From: Thauera butanivorans NBRC 103042
GTDB taxonomy: Bacteria; Pseudomonadota; Gammaproteobacteria; Burkholderiales; Rhodocyclaceae
NCBI RefSeq assembly: GCF_001591165.1
Contig: NZ_BCUG01000055.1
Coordinates: 1-36,600 of the forward strand
DNA: 36,600 bases
Reading direction: 5' to 3'
In this document: positions 1 to 8,887 of the stretch, piece by piece
How positions within the stretch are numbered: the first letter of the stretch is position 1
Layout of the letters: every line of letters starts with the position of its first letter
Made by a program: the position numbers and the translations under genes
The notes under the pieces: generated by a model
Seen by the model: only the letters and a program-made list of their open reading frames with translations
The model's database searches: none
Told to the model about the DNA's origin: nothing

Positions 1-139
1 TAGTCACTTTGGGGTATTGAGGTAATTTTTATTGGATTACCCCATTTTGTGTCGCCGTATCAAGGTTCCCCTGGTTGTTCGGCAATGTTTATCAGTGGAT
101 GATATTATTGTAAGTCGACGTGTCTTTGGATTTATGCGC

Positions 140-457
140 ATGAAACGCTGCATTGTGGGTGTTCGACAACTGGATCGCCCGCCCCAGCAGGGCGGCGAGG
201 TTCCCAGCATCTGGTTCCCATCCTTGGCGTCGCTGGCCGCCGTGCTATCGGATGACAACCGCCGTCTGCTGCACCTAATTCATAACAAGCAGCCTAAGTC
301 TTTGACGGAGCTGGCTGAACTCAGCGGCCGCAAGGTGCCAAACCTGTCTCGCACTCTGAAGACGATGGCCAATTACGGACTGGTTTCACTGCAACGCAAT
401 GTTCGCGATGTTCAGCCGACTGCGTTAGCAACCGAATTTCTGGTTGTGTTGGATTGA
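140..457 (+). CDS. small winged-helix DNA-binding protein (HVO_A0114-like)
   Basis: This 105-residue protein is a likely transcriptional regulator. Its C-terminal half (about residues 40-105) reads as a winged helix: a helix followed by SLTELAELSGRKVPNLSRTL and then a wing-like strand region, as in the HVO_A0114/MarR-like families. The N-terminus MKRCIVGVRQLD also resembles that family. I chose the ATG at 140 because the upstream in-frame extension to 32 is compositionally different and unlike the family. Family members are often paired with a toxin-like gene upstream, but the 139 bases before it show no recognisable gene. It lies about 110 bp upstream of hsdR in the same direction and could control the restriction operon; that is inference. 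The partner could lie outside the window. Confidence 0.6.
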   Translation: MKRCIVGVRQLDRPPQQGGEVPSIWFPSLASLAAVLSDDNRRLLHLIHNKQPKSLTELAELSGRKVPNLSRTLKTMANYGLVSLQRNVRDVQPTALATEFLVVLD

Positions 458-568
458 GGGTCATGGACGAAGAGGATGACGTCGCTACACAGCTACAAGA
501 TCGCGCGTCGAGCACCGAACGACAGGCAGGAACAATGGGGAAAGGCCGCATGGAAGGAACTACATCCT

Positions 569-2959
569 ATGAATAAGCAGGCGCTCAGCGAACGCGACAT
601 CTGCACCAAGTTCATCACGCCGGCTCTGGAAAAATCCGGATGGGATGTTCTGGCCCAGGTGCGCGAGGAGTTCCTGCTGACCAAGGGGCGCATCATTGTG
701 CGCGGCAAACTGCACACACGTGGTCAGCACAAGCGCGCCGACTATGTGCTGTTCCACAAGCCCAACCTGCCCATTGCTGTCATCGAAGCAAAGGACAACA
801 AGCATGCCATCGGTTCGGGCATGCAACAGGCCCTCGGCTATGCCGAAATGCTGCAAGTGCCTTTCGTATTCAGCAGCAATGGAGATGGCTTCCTGTTCCA
901 CAACAAGATCGCCAAGGACGGTGTTATCGAGCGCGAACTGAGCCTGGATGAGTTCCCCAGTGCCGATACGCTGTGGCAATGGTGGGCAGAGCATCAAGGG
1001 CTGAGCACGCAGCAACAGGCCTTGGTAGCCCAAGACTACTACAGCGATGGCAGCAACAAGACGCCCCGTTACTATCAATTGCTCGCCATCAACAAGACCA
1101 TCGAGGCGATAGCCAAAGAGCAGAAGCGCATTCTGCTGGTGATGGCCACGGGCACAGGCAAGACCTATACCGCCTTCCAGATCATCTGGCGGTTGTGGAG
1201 GTCGCGTGCCAAGAAACGCATTCTGTTCCTGGCGGACCGCAACATCCTGGTCGATCAGACCATGACCAACGACTTCAAGCCGTTCGGCGCTGCGATGACC
1301 AAGATCCAAAAGCGGCAGGCCAACAAGTCCTATGAAATCTACCTGTCGCTTTACCAGGCCGTCACCGGTAACGAAGAAGAACGGAACATCTACAAGCAGT
1401 TCAGTCCGGAATTCTTCGATCTGATCGTGATCGACGAATGCCACCGAGGCAGCGCCGCCGAAGATTCGGCCTGGCGCGAGATCCTGACGTATTTCCATTC
1501 CGCCACCCAGATCGGCCTGACCGCTACGCCCAAGGAAACCAGGGACGTTTCCAACATCGACTACTTCGGCGAGCCCATCTACACCTACTCGCTACGCCAG
1601 GGCATCGACGATGGCTTTCTCGCCCCCTACAAGGTAGTGCGCATCGACCTGGACAAAGACCTGACCGGCTGGCGTCCCGACAAGGGCATGCTCGACAAGC
1701 ACGGCAACGAGATCGAAGACCGGATCTATAACCAGCGTGATTTTGACAAGACGCTGGTACTGGAACAGCGCACGCACATGGTGGCGCGCAAGATCAGCGA
1801 ATACCTGAAGGCCAGCAACCGCTTCGACAAGACCATCGTCTTCTGCGACAACATCGACCATGCCGAACGCATGCGCCAGGCGCTGGTCAACGAAAACGCC
1901 GACCTGGTCGCGCAGAACCACCGCTATGTCGTGCGCATCACCGGCGACAACGAAGAAGGCAAGATGGAGTTGGACAACTTCATCTTCCCGGAAAGCAAGT
2001 ATCCCGTCATCGCGACCACTTCCAAGCTGATGACCACGGGCGTCGATGCCCAGACCTGCAAGCTCATCGTGCTGGATCAGCGCATCCAGTCGATGACCGA
2101 ATTCAAGCAGATCATCGGTCGCGGAACGCGTATCAACGAGGACTTCGACAAGTACTGGTTCACCATCCTTGATTTCAAGAAGGCGACCGAGCTGTTCGCC
2201 GATCCGGCTTTCGATGGCGATCCCGTGCAGATTTATGAACCAGGCCCAGGCGAGCCACCGCTTCCTCCAGATGAAGAAGATGGGGAGGTGTCGCCTGACG
2301 ATGAATTCACCTATCCCACGCCGGACGACAACCCCACGACCCCCGGCGGTGTAGCCGAACCGCTGCCAGGTGAGGAAGGCAGCAGCGTGCGCCGTTACGT
2401 TGTCGCCAATGTTGAGGTCAAGGTGGTGGCCGAACGGGTGCAGTACTTCGACGCCAACGGCAAACTTATCACCGAGTCCCTGAAGGACTACACCCGCAAC
2501 ACCCTGGCCAAGGAGTTCGCGTCGCTTGACGATTTCCTGCGCCATTGGAGCAAGGCCGAGAAGAAGCAGGCCGTCATCGACGAGTTGGCTCATCAAGGGA
2601 TCTTCTTCGAGGCTTTGGCCGACGAGGTGGACAAGCAATCCGGCAAGGATTTCGACCCCTTCGATCTGCTATGCCACGTGGCCTGGGATCAACCTCCGCT
2701 AACACGCAAGGAGCGGGCCGAACAGGTCAAGAAGCGCCATTACTTCGCCAAGTACGGCGAGCAAGCGCAGAAGGTACTCGAAGCCCTGCTCGACAAGTAT
2801 GCCGACGAAGGTGTGGCCGCCATCGAGGAAACGCAAATCCTCGCCATCGCCCCCTTCAACCGCATGGGCACACCGATCGAACTGGTGCGTGCCTTTGGCG
2901 GCAAGACCCAATACCAACAGGCCGTTGGCGAGCTCGAGCGTGAGCTCTACCGCGCCTGA
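569..2959 (+). CDS. hsdR: Type I restriction enzyme subunit R (HsdR, EcoEI-like)
   Basis: This is the motor and nuclease subunit of a Type I restriction-modification complex: it translocates DNA using ATP and cleaves far from the recognition site. The N-terminal nuclease core is visible as D58 (RADYVLF), then E73-A-K75 (VIEAKD). The SF2 helicase motifs follow: Walker A MATGTGKT near residue 192, motif II DECH at about 289, motif III GLTATP, and motif [11 protein letters not shown]. The C-terminal part after an acidic, proline-rich linker matches the EcoEI-type C-terminal domain. The length, 796 residues, is typical. I chose the ATG at 569 ([12 protein letters not shown]) because GGAAGGA lies just upstream; an in-frame ATG-started extension to 476 lacks family similarity. 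hsdM follows 25 bp downstream. All catalytic motifs look intact. Confidence 0.93.
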   Translation: MNKQALSERDICTKFITPALEKSGWDVLAQVREEFLLTKGRIIVRGKLHTRGQHKRADYVLFHKPNLPIAVIEAKDNKHAIGSGMQQALGYAEMLQVPFVFSSNGDGFLFHNKIAKDGVIERELSLDEFPSADTLWQWWAEHQGLSTQQQALVAQDYYSDGSNKTPRYYQLLAINKTIEAIAKEQKRILLVMATGTGKTYTAFQIIWRLWRSRAKKRILFLADRNILVDQTMTNDFKPFGAAMTKIQKRQANKSYEIYLSLYQAVTGNEEERNIYKQFSPEFFDLIVIDECHRGSAAEDSAWREILTYFHSATQIGLTATPKETRDVSNIDYFGEPIYTYSLRQGIDDGFLAPYKVVRIDLDKDLTGWRPDKGMLDKHGNEIEDRIYNQRDFDKTLVLEQRTHMVARKISEYLKASNRFDKTIVFCDNIDHAERMRQALVNENADLVAQNHRYVVRITGDNEEGKMELDNFIFPESKYPVIATTSKLMTTGVDAQTCKLIVLDQRIQSMTEFKQIIGRGTRINEDFDKYWFTILDFKKATELFADPAFDGDPVQIYEPGPGEPPLPPDEEDGEVSPDDEFTYPTPDDNPTTPGGVAEPLPGEEGSSVRRYVVANVEVKVVAERVQYFDANGKLITESLKDYTRNTLAKEFASLDDFLRHWSKAEKKQAVIDELAHQGIFFEALADEVDKQSGKDFDPFDLLCHVAWDQPPLTRKERAEQVKKRHYFAKYGEQAQKVLEALLDKYADEGVAAIEETQILAIAPFNRMGTPIELVRAFGGKTQYQQAVGELERELYRA

Positions 2960-2984
2960 CCAGAACTAGACCCAGGAAGTATTC

Positions 2985-4463
2985 ATGTCACTTGCAACTC
3001 TTATCAAAGCCATCCAGGACATCATGCGCAAGGATGTCGGCGTCGATGGCGATGCCCAGCGCATCAGCCAGATCTGCTGGCTGTTGTTCCTGAAGATCTT
3101 CGACGACAAGGAACAGGAGTGGGAACTGACCCAGTCCAGCTACCGTTCGCCACTGCAAAGCCGCTTTCGCTGGAGCAACTGGGCCAAGGATCCGGAAGGC
3201 ATGACCGGCGAAGAGCTGATCGACTTCGTCAACAACGACCTTTTTCCTGCCTTGAAACAGCTTGCCACCAAGGCGGGCGTGTCCGCGCAAGGCCGGGTGA
3301 TCGGCTCGGTGTTCGAGGATGCCTACAACTACATGAAGTCCGGCACGCTGCTGCGCCAGGTGATCAACACCATTGAAGAGGACGTGGATTTCAACTCGTC
3401 CAGCGACCGGCACCTGTTCAACGACATCTACGAGAAAATCCTCGCCGACCTGCAGTCGGCCGGCAACGCGGGCGAGTATTACACGCCACGCGCGGTCACG
3501 CAGTTCATGGTCGATATCCTCGACCCGAAACTCGGCGAGAGCATTCTCGACCCGGCCTGCGGCACGGGCGGCTTCCTGACCTGCGCCATCGAACACCTCA
3601 GGAAGCAGGTCAAGACGCCAGATGACAACCGGCTGCTGCAAGAGAACATCCATGGCGTCGAGAAGAAGCCCCTGCCGCACATGCTGGCCATGACCAACAT
3701 GATGCTGCACGGCATCGACGTGCCTACCCGCATCCTCCACGACAACACGCTTTCCCGCCCCTTCAAGGACTATGGCCCACGCGACCGGGTGGACATCATC
3801 ATCACCAACCCACCATTCGGTGGCATGGAAGAGGATGGTATTGAGAAGAACTTCCTCGCCAAGCACCAGACCCGAGAGACCGCCGACCTGTTCATGGCGC
3901 TGATCATGCACCTGCTCAGGCACGACACGGGCCGCGCTGCGGTGGTGTTGCCGGATGGCTTCCTGTTCGGCGAGGGGGTGAAGACTACGCTCAAGCGCGA
4001 ACTGCTGGAAGAGTTCAACCTGCACACCGTCGTGCGCTTGCCCAAGGGCGTGTTCGCCCCTTACACCAGCATCGCCACCAACATCCTGTTCTTCGAGAAG
4101 GGCGGCCCCACAAAGGACGTATGGTTCTTCGAGCACCCCTACCCGGCAGGCTACAAGAGCTATTCCCGCTCCAAGCCGTTGACCATTGAGGAATTCGATC
4201 TTGAGAAAACCTGGTGGGGCGGCCCGCAGCGTAAGGGGCGCAAGACCACCGAGCATGCCTGGAAGGTCTCTGCCAAGGATCTGGCTGCTCGCAACTACAA
4301 CCTGGACTGCAAGAACCCGCACGAGGTGGTCGTCGAAGTTGGTGACCCGGACGAACTGATGGCCGAATACCAGGACATCACCCGCCAGTTGCAGGCCGCC
4401 CAGCAAGCGCTGAAAACCGAACTGCTGGCCGCGCTCAAGGCCACCAGCGGGGTAGCGGAATGA
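2985..4463 (+). CDS. hsdM: Type I restriction-modification DNA methyltransferase subunit M (HsdM)
   Basis: This is the N6-adenine methyltransferase subunit, which with HsdS protects host DNA and with HsdR restricts foreign DNA. The N-terminal helical HsdM_N region (about residues 1-140) is followed by the methyltransferase fold. The AdoMet-binding motif I is DPACGTGGF starting at D189 and the catalytic motif IV is NPPFGG starting at N275. The length of 492 residues fits the family. The stop overlaps the next start in an ATGA arrangement, implying translational coupling to the nuclease gene and then hsdS. No defect is visible. Confidence 0.95.
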   Translation: MSLATLIKAIQDIMRKDVGVDGDAQRISQICWLLFLKIFDDKEQEWELTQSSYRSPLQSRFRWSNWAKDPEGMTGEELIDFVNNDLFPALKQLATKAGVSAQGRVIGSVFEDAYNYMKSGTLLRQVINTIEEDVDFNSSSDRHLFNDIYEKILADLQSAGNAGEYYTPRAVTQFMVDILDPKLGESILDPACGTGGFLTCAIEHLRKQVKTPDDNRLLQENIHGVEKKPLPHMLAMTNMMLHGIDVPTRILHDNTLSRPFKDYGPRDRVDIIITNPPFGGMEEDGIEKNFLAKHQTRETADLFMALIMHLLRHDTGRAAVVLPDGFLFGEGVKTTLKRELLEEFNLHTVVRLPKGVFAPYTSIATNILFFEKGGPTKDVWFFEHPYPAGYKSYSRSKPLTIEEFDLEKTWWGGPQRKGRKTTEHAWKVSAKDLAARNYNLDCKNPHEVVVEVGDPDELMAEYQDITRQLQAAQQALKTELLAALKATSGVAE

Positions 4464-5500
4464 GCGACAAGCCCGTCTCCCTCGTTCCAGCTCCGGAAGG
4501 CTACGCCAACTGGTTGGGCGAGCTGAAGAACCGCATCCACAGTGCCCAGCAGCGGGCCGCGCTGGCCGTCAACCGCGAACTGGTGCTGCTCTACTGGCAG
4601 ATCGGCCGTGACATCCTGCAACGGCAGGCCGAGCAGGGCTGGGGGGCCAAGGTCATCGAGCGGCTGGCGCACGACCTCAGGACAGCCTTTCCCGAGATGA
4701 AGGGCTTTTCGCGCGCCAACCTGATGTACATGCGTTCCTTCGCCGACGCCTGGCCGGACGCGGCAATTGTCCAACAGGCTGTTGGACAATTGCCCTGGGG
4801 CCACAACCTGGTGTTGCTGGCCAGGCTGAAGCAACCCGAACAACGCCTGGCCTATGCTCAGCGCGCGGTGGAACACGGCTGGTCACGCGCCACACTGGAA
4901 ATCCATATCGAATCCCGCCTGCTGGAGCGGGAAGGCCAGGCGATCACCAACTTCGCCGACCGCCTCCCCGCGCCTGGAACCGATCTGGCCCGGCAAGCCC
5001 TCAAGGATCCCTACCTGTTCGACTTCCTGGATGTTGGCCAGGAAGCCAACGAGCGGGAAATCGAGTCAGCGCTGGTCAAGCACATCACCCAGTTCCTGCT
5101 CGAACTGGGTGCGGGCTTTGCCTTCGTCGGTCGCCAGGTTCATCTGGAAGTGGGCGGTGACGACTTCTACATCGACCTGTTGTTCTACCACCTCAAGCTG
5201 CGCTGCTACGTGGTCATCGAGCTGAAAGCCGAGAAATTCAAACCGGAACACCTTGGCCAGTTGAGCTTCTACCTCACTGCCGTCGATATGCAGGTCAAGG
5301 CCGAACAGGACAATCCCACCATCGGCCTGTTGCTCTGCAAGAGCAAAAACACCGTGGTGGCCGAATACGCATTGCGCGACAAGGCCCAGCCCATCGGCGT
5401 GGCGGAATACCAATTGATCGAATCCCTGCCTGAAGAACTACAAACCAGCCTGCCCAGCATCGAACAGATCGAGCGCGAACTGGGAGGCGAGCATGAATAA
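4460..5500 (+). CDS. DUF1016/YhcG-family PD-(D/E)XK nuclease inside the Type I operon
   Basis: A 346-residue protein of the DUF1016 (YhcG-like) family. The N-terminal helical domain (about residues 10-165, with WQIGRDILQRQAEQGWGAKV and the family hallmark QLPWGHN) is followed by a C-terminal PD-(D/E)XK nuclease fold. The putative catalytic residues are D239 (DFYIDLLFY) and E254-x-K256 (VVIELKAEKF). The start overlaps hsdM (ATGA), and the end overlaps the hsdS start by 8 bp, so it is a fixed member of this operon rather than a chance insertion. Family members are often found with restriction systems, but the biochemical role is not established to my knowledge. It may act as an accessory nuclease. 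The codons for residues about 102-112 contain a 33-bp perfect palindrome. Confidence 0.88.
   Translation: MSDKPVSLVPAPEGYANWLGELKNRIHSAQQRAALAVNRELVLLYWQIGRDILQRQAEQGWGAKVIERLAHDLRTAFPEMKGFSRANLMYMRSFADAWPDAAIVQQAVGQLPWGHNLVLLARLKQPEQRLAYAQRAVEHGWSRATLEIHIESRLLEREGQAITNFADRLPAPGTDLARQALKDPYLFDFLDVGQEANEREIESALVKHITQFLLELGAGFAFVGRQVHLEVGGDDFYIDLLFYHLKLRCYVVIELKAEKFKPEHLGQLSFYLTAVDMQVKAEQDNPTIGLLLCKSKNTVVAEYALRDKAQPIGVAEYQLIESLPEELQTSLPSIEQIERELGGEHE
4762..4794. repeat. 33-bp perfect palindrome inside the DUF1016 coding sequence
   Basis: Two 16-base arms, each the exact reverse complement of the other, flank a single G. The left arm is GGCAATTGTCCAACAG. The site lies in frame in the nuclease gene and encodes the stretch around AIVQQAVGQLPW. 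It could form a strong hairpin in DNA or mRNA, or serve as a protein-binding site. It may also be a chance product of conserved codons. Confidence 0.85.
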
Positions 5501-7883
5501 ACACTTCACCGAACTACTGGAAAAGCATTTCGATACTGCCTTTGCCGCACCCGACGGCATCAAGAAACTGCGCGAGCTGATCCTGACGCTGGCCATGCAG
5601 GGCAAGCTGGTGCCGCAAGATCCGAACGAGGAGCCTGCTAGCGAACTGTTGCAAAAAATCGAAGCCGAGAAACAGCGGCTGGTGAAGGAGGGCGAGATCA
5701 AGAAACCCAAGCCGCTGCCACCAGTGGCTGAAGAAGAAAAGCCGTACGCACTGCCGCAGGGGTGGGAGTGGGCACGGCTTGGCGAAATTACGGACATCAT
5801 TCGCGGCATCACTTTTCCTGCAAGTGAAAAAACCAAAGAGCCAGCAAGTGGTCGCATTGCCTGCCTGAGAACGGCGAACGTGCAAAAGAAAATTGAATGG
5901 AGCGATCTTCTTTATATTGACCGCACATTCATGTCCAAGAACTCCCAGCTTGTACGACAAGACGATATCGTAATGTCAATGGCAAATAGCCGTGAATTAG
6001 TTGGGAAGGTTGCAGTTGTTTCAGAAATACCGGTGAAAGAGGCGACGTTTGGTGGATTCCTTGGTGTACTTCGTACACACAAGGTGGCTCCTCTTTATGT
6101 TCTTCATTTACTCAATACATCCTATGCGCGTTCATCACTTATTGATGCAGCCAGTCAGACGACAAACATTGCTAACATCTCCCTGGGAAAGCTGAATCCC
6201 TTCTTGGTTCCTGTACCTCCCATCTCTGAGCAGCACCGTATCGTCGCCAAAATCGACGAACTGATGGCGCGTTGCGATGAACTGGAAAAACTGCGCACTA
6301 CACAGCAGGGAGCGCGCCTGACCGTTCATGCCGCAGCCATCAAGCAACTGCTGAACATCGCCGAACCGGCTCAACATCACCGCGCCCAGGCCTTCCTCGC
6401 CGAACAATTCGGCGAGCTCTACACAGTCAAGGAAAATGTCGCCGAACTGCGCAAGGCCATCCTGCAACTGGCGGTGATGGGAAAACTCGTCCCGCAAGAT
6501 CCGAACGATCAGCCGGCCAGCGAATTACTGAAAGAGATTGAAGTTGAGAAACAGCGTCTGGTGAAGGAAGGCAGGCTCAAGAGCCCCAAGCCTTTGCCGC
6601 AGGTTATGGAAGAGGAAAAGCTGTATGCGTTGCCTCAGGGGTGGGAGTGGGTAAGATTTGGAGAGATAGTAAATGCCAGACTGGGGAAAATGCTTGATAA
6701 AAGTAAGAACAAAGGAGAGTTAAAGCCATACTTGAGAAATACAAATGTCCAATGGCATAAGTTTTTCCTTGATGATCTCAAAGAGATGAAATTCGAGGAG
6801 AGAGAGCTTGAAGAATTCCTTATCCTTCCGGGCGACCTTCTAATTTGCGAAGGAGGAGAGCCCGGCCGTTGTGCTATATGGAATCATCCTGAGCTGGAAA
6901 TTTACTTTCAGAAAGCCATTCATAGGGCAAGACCTTTCTTGGGCGTGACCTCTGATTATCTGGAGGTATGTTTGACTAAGGATGCCAGCACGAATGCTCT
7001 GGACAAGTACTTTACTGGCGCAACAATTAAGCATTTTCCTGGTGATAAGCTAAGCAGCTACGTTATTCCTCTTCCGCCTTTCCAGGAACAACGTCGAATC
7101 ATCAAAGAAATTCACAAGCTGACCATTTTGTGCGATTCGCTGGATCAGCGGATCGACGCTACCACCGCCAAGCAAACCGAATTGTTGACTGCGCTGACTA
7201 AAACTCGTTCGCAGGGCAATGCAGCGGAAGAATCACAGCGAACGTTGCGTTCAAAAGCACAAGTCATTGACCTCGCCACCTATCGCGCCAGCATCGGCTG
7301 CTATGCAATCAACAAACTCGCCAACGCCCAATACTTCGGTCGAACCGCAGCCGCCAAGGTGATGTACTTGGCTCAAGCTCATATTGGCCTCGCACTGGAT
7401 CTGAAACCCGAGCGTGAAGCGGCCGGGCCACTGGATAAGTGGATTTATGATTTCGAGCGGCAAGGTCAAGACAACCGCTGGTTCGAGGTCAATGAAAAGA
7501 CCTTGGCCAACGGCAGGAAGAAGACGGAATACCGCTGCTTGCCGGCGTTGTCGGCACCCGCAGCGAAAGCCGAAGCCCTGATGTCACCCGGCCAGAAGAC
7601 TGAGTTTGACCGCCTGATCTACGCCCTGGCAGACAAGAAGACCGAAGAAGTCGAAATGATCGCCACGCTTTTCGCGGTCTGGAACGATTTTCTGATCGAT
7701 GGTGTTCAACCGACGGATACGCAGATCATTTCCGATGTTCGCGAAAACTGGCACGAACGCAAAGCACGTTTCACCCCCGCCGAGCTTGGCCGATGGCTTG
7801 ATTGGCTACGCAGAGAAAACATCATTCCTCGAGGACTGCCACCGAGAACCGTGCAGCAACCAAGATTAAACCTCGATGGATGA
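5493..7883 (+). CDS. hsdS: Type I restriction-modification specificity subunit S (HsdS) with long C-terminal extension
   Basis: HsdS sets the DNA sequence recognised by the methylase and nuclease. The protein has 796 residues, much longer than the usual 400-600. Two target-recognition halves are visible. Each is preceded by a near-repeat that contains GKLVPQDPN, a KQRLVKEG coiled region and YALPQGWEW (about residues 24-95 and 316-390). Each TRD ends in a PP(I/F)xEQxRI motif before a coiled spacer. The TRD-coding stretches (roughly 5780-6200 and 6650-7060) are clearly more AT-rich than the rest, as expected for exchangeable recognition modules. After about residue 580 a further 215 residues follow that are not part of a standard HsdS. 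Start ATG 5493 has GGAGG just upstream and overlaps the previous gene by 8 bp. Confidence 0.92.
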   Translation: MNKHFTELLEKHFDTAFAAPDGIKKLRELILTLAMQGKLVPQDPNEEPASELLQKIEAEKQRLVKEGEIKKPKPLPPVAEEEKPYALPQGWEWARLGEITDIIRGITFPASEKTKEPASGRIACLRTANVQKKIEWSDLLYIDRTFMSKNSQLVRQDDIVMSMANSRELVGKVAVVSEIPVKEATFGGFLGVLRTHKVAPLYVLHLLNTSYARSSLIDAASQTTNIANISLGKLNPFLVPVPPISEQHRIVAKIDELMARCDELEKLRTTQQGARLTVHAAAIKQLLNIAEPAQHHRAQAFLAEQFGELYTVKENVAELRKAILQLAVMGKLVPQDPNDQPASELLKEIEVEKQRLVKEGRLKSPKPLPQVMEEEKLYALPQGWEWVRFGEIVNARLGKMLDKSKNKGELKPYLRNTNVQWHKFFLDDLKEMKFEERELEEFLILPGDLLICEGGEPGRCAIWNHPELEIYFQKAIHRARPFLGVTSDYLEVCLTKDASTNALDKYFTGATIKHFPGDKLSSYVIPLPPFQEQRRIIKEIHKLTILCDSLDQRIDATTAKQTELLTALTKTRSQGNAAEESQRTLRSKAQVIDLATYRASIGCYAINKLANAQYFGRTAAAKVMYLAQAHIGLALDLKPEREAAGPLDKWIYDFERQGQDNRWFEVNEKTLANGRKKTEYRCLPALSAPAAKAEALMSPGQKTEFDRLIYALADKKTEEVEMIATLFAVWNDFLIDGVQPTDTQIISDVRENWHERKARFTPAELGRWLDWLRRENIIPRGLPPRTVQQPRLNLDG

Positions 7884-7972
7884 TTTCTTTTAAACGATTG
7901 CGAGAATTAGGCAAAGAGTCGAGTAGATAAGGCATCTACAAATACTCAATGAATTGGTAAGCGAGGGAGGCG

Positions 7973-8314
7973 ATGATTCTGACGGACAACGAAACCAAAG
8001 TCGATCTGCTCAATAACGAGGCTATTGCCTCAACGATCATTGAGTTGCTTCGCGCCAGACCTGACCTGTGCTGGGGCAAGAAGGCCTTGGACAAGATCAT
8101 GAAGTGGGAAGGCCCGATGAAGTTCGGCGACTACCAAGAGGCGGGCATCACCTACACCTACAAGGTCAACAACCTCGCCGACTGGGCCAAGAAGCCCGAG
8201 GTGCAGGCCGCCTTCCCTGTCGTGAAGAGCGTCCTTGACGGCGCTGGCAGCAAGGAATCCAAGCACGCGGTCAAGCTGACCTCCCAAGGCTGGGAAGCGA
8301 AAGGACTGGACTGA
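7973..8314 (+). CDS. hypothetical protein, first gene of a three-gene unit
   Basis: A 113-residue soluble protein that I do not recognise. The sequence begins MILTDNETKVDLLNNEAIA and is rich in Lys, Asp and Ala, with no signal peptide or membrane segment. A GAGGGAGG ribosome-binding site precedes the ATG at 7973. Its stop overlaps the start of the next gene by one base (TGATG), so the two are probably co-translated. It starts 89 bp after hsdS, in the same direction, and may be read from the restriction operon. Residues of the type seen in small adaptor or helix-turn-helix-like proteins are present, but no function can be assigned. Confidence 0.7.
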   Translation: MILTDNETKVDLLNNEAIASTIIELLRARPDLCWGKKALDKIMKWEGPMKFGDYQEAGITYTYKVNNLADWAKKPEVQAAFPVVKSVLDGAGSKESKHAVKLTSQGWEAKGLD

Positions 8315-8883
8315 TGAGCTACGCGAACGAATGGGCCGCCGCCATTGAACGATCGAAGCGGTTTGGCCTCGAAGTGCCCGGGCACGAAGTGCAACCCGAG
8401 CACCGCTATCTCACCGATGCACGGCAAGCCGAATTTCCCTACGTCGTGCAGCGGGGCCTCGGTGATCTCGACTACCCAGACGTGGTGGCACAGTGCATGT
8501 CCATTCACTACCGCCTTGTGCCGGTGTTGGAGGCATGGCTAGGGTGCCCGGTTTTATACACCATCGGCTGGGTGGACGACGGCACCGCCACGGGCATGTT
8601 CAAGTTCGATGACACCTTCGTCGCTGACAAGCTCCAGAACGGGCACAGAGGCAGCACCGCAAACATCCACGCATGGCTAACGTTGCCCAGCATGGAAGTC
8701 ATCGACGTGGCTTTGGCCACCACCATCGCGGTCGTGCAGAAACTGCCTCAAGGGCATGGAGCTGTGCTGGCGAAGCACGCTGACGAGCTGCGTGGCATGG
8801 CCTACAAGCCAATGCTGGTCGGCCCCGATTTCCTACGCAAGAGTGGCTTGCTTCAGGAGTGGGGCATCTACTCTCTGCAATAG
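8314..8883 (+). CDS. hypothetical protein, second gene of a three-gene unit
   Basis: A 189-residue protein of unknown function. It is translationally coupled to the gene before it. The middle contains VLYTIGWVDDGTATGMFKF and then NIHAWLTLPSMEVIDVAL. A His in a short strand followed after about a dozen residues by an Asp recalls the His/Asp half of papain- or transglutaminase-like folds, and a Cys lies earlier (VAQCMSIHYRL). The resemblance is only suggestive. There is no signal peptide or transmembrane segment. The next gene starts 4 bp after its stop. The tight packing suggests that the three products work together. Confidence 0.68.
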   Translation: MSYANEWAAAIERSKRFGLEVPGHEVQPEHRYLTDARQAEFPYVVQRGLGDLDYPDVVAQCMSIHYRLVPVLEAWLGCPVLYTIGWVDDGTATGMFKFDDTFVADKLQNGHRGSTANIHAWLTLPSMEVIDVALATTIAVVQKLPQGHGAVLAKHADELRGMAYKPMLVGPDFLRKSGLLQEWGIYSLQ

Positions 8884-8887
8884 GCAA

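Noticed and set aside
2988-4406. 472-codon open frame antisense to hsdM
   Set aside because: Shadow of hsdM; no motifs and no start signals.
7884-7972. Possible promoter between hsdS and the three-gene unit
   Set aside because: TTGCGA and TAGATA are about 20 bp apart, beyond the usual spacing; no convincing promoter.
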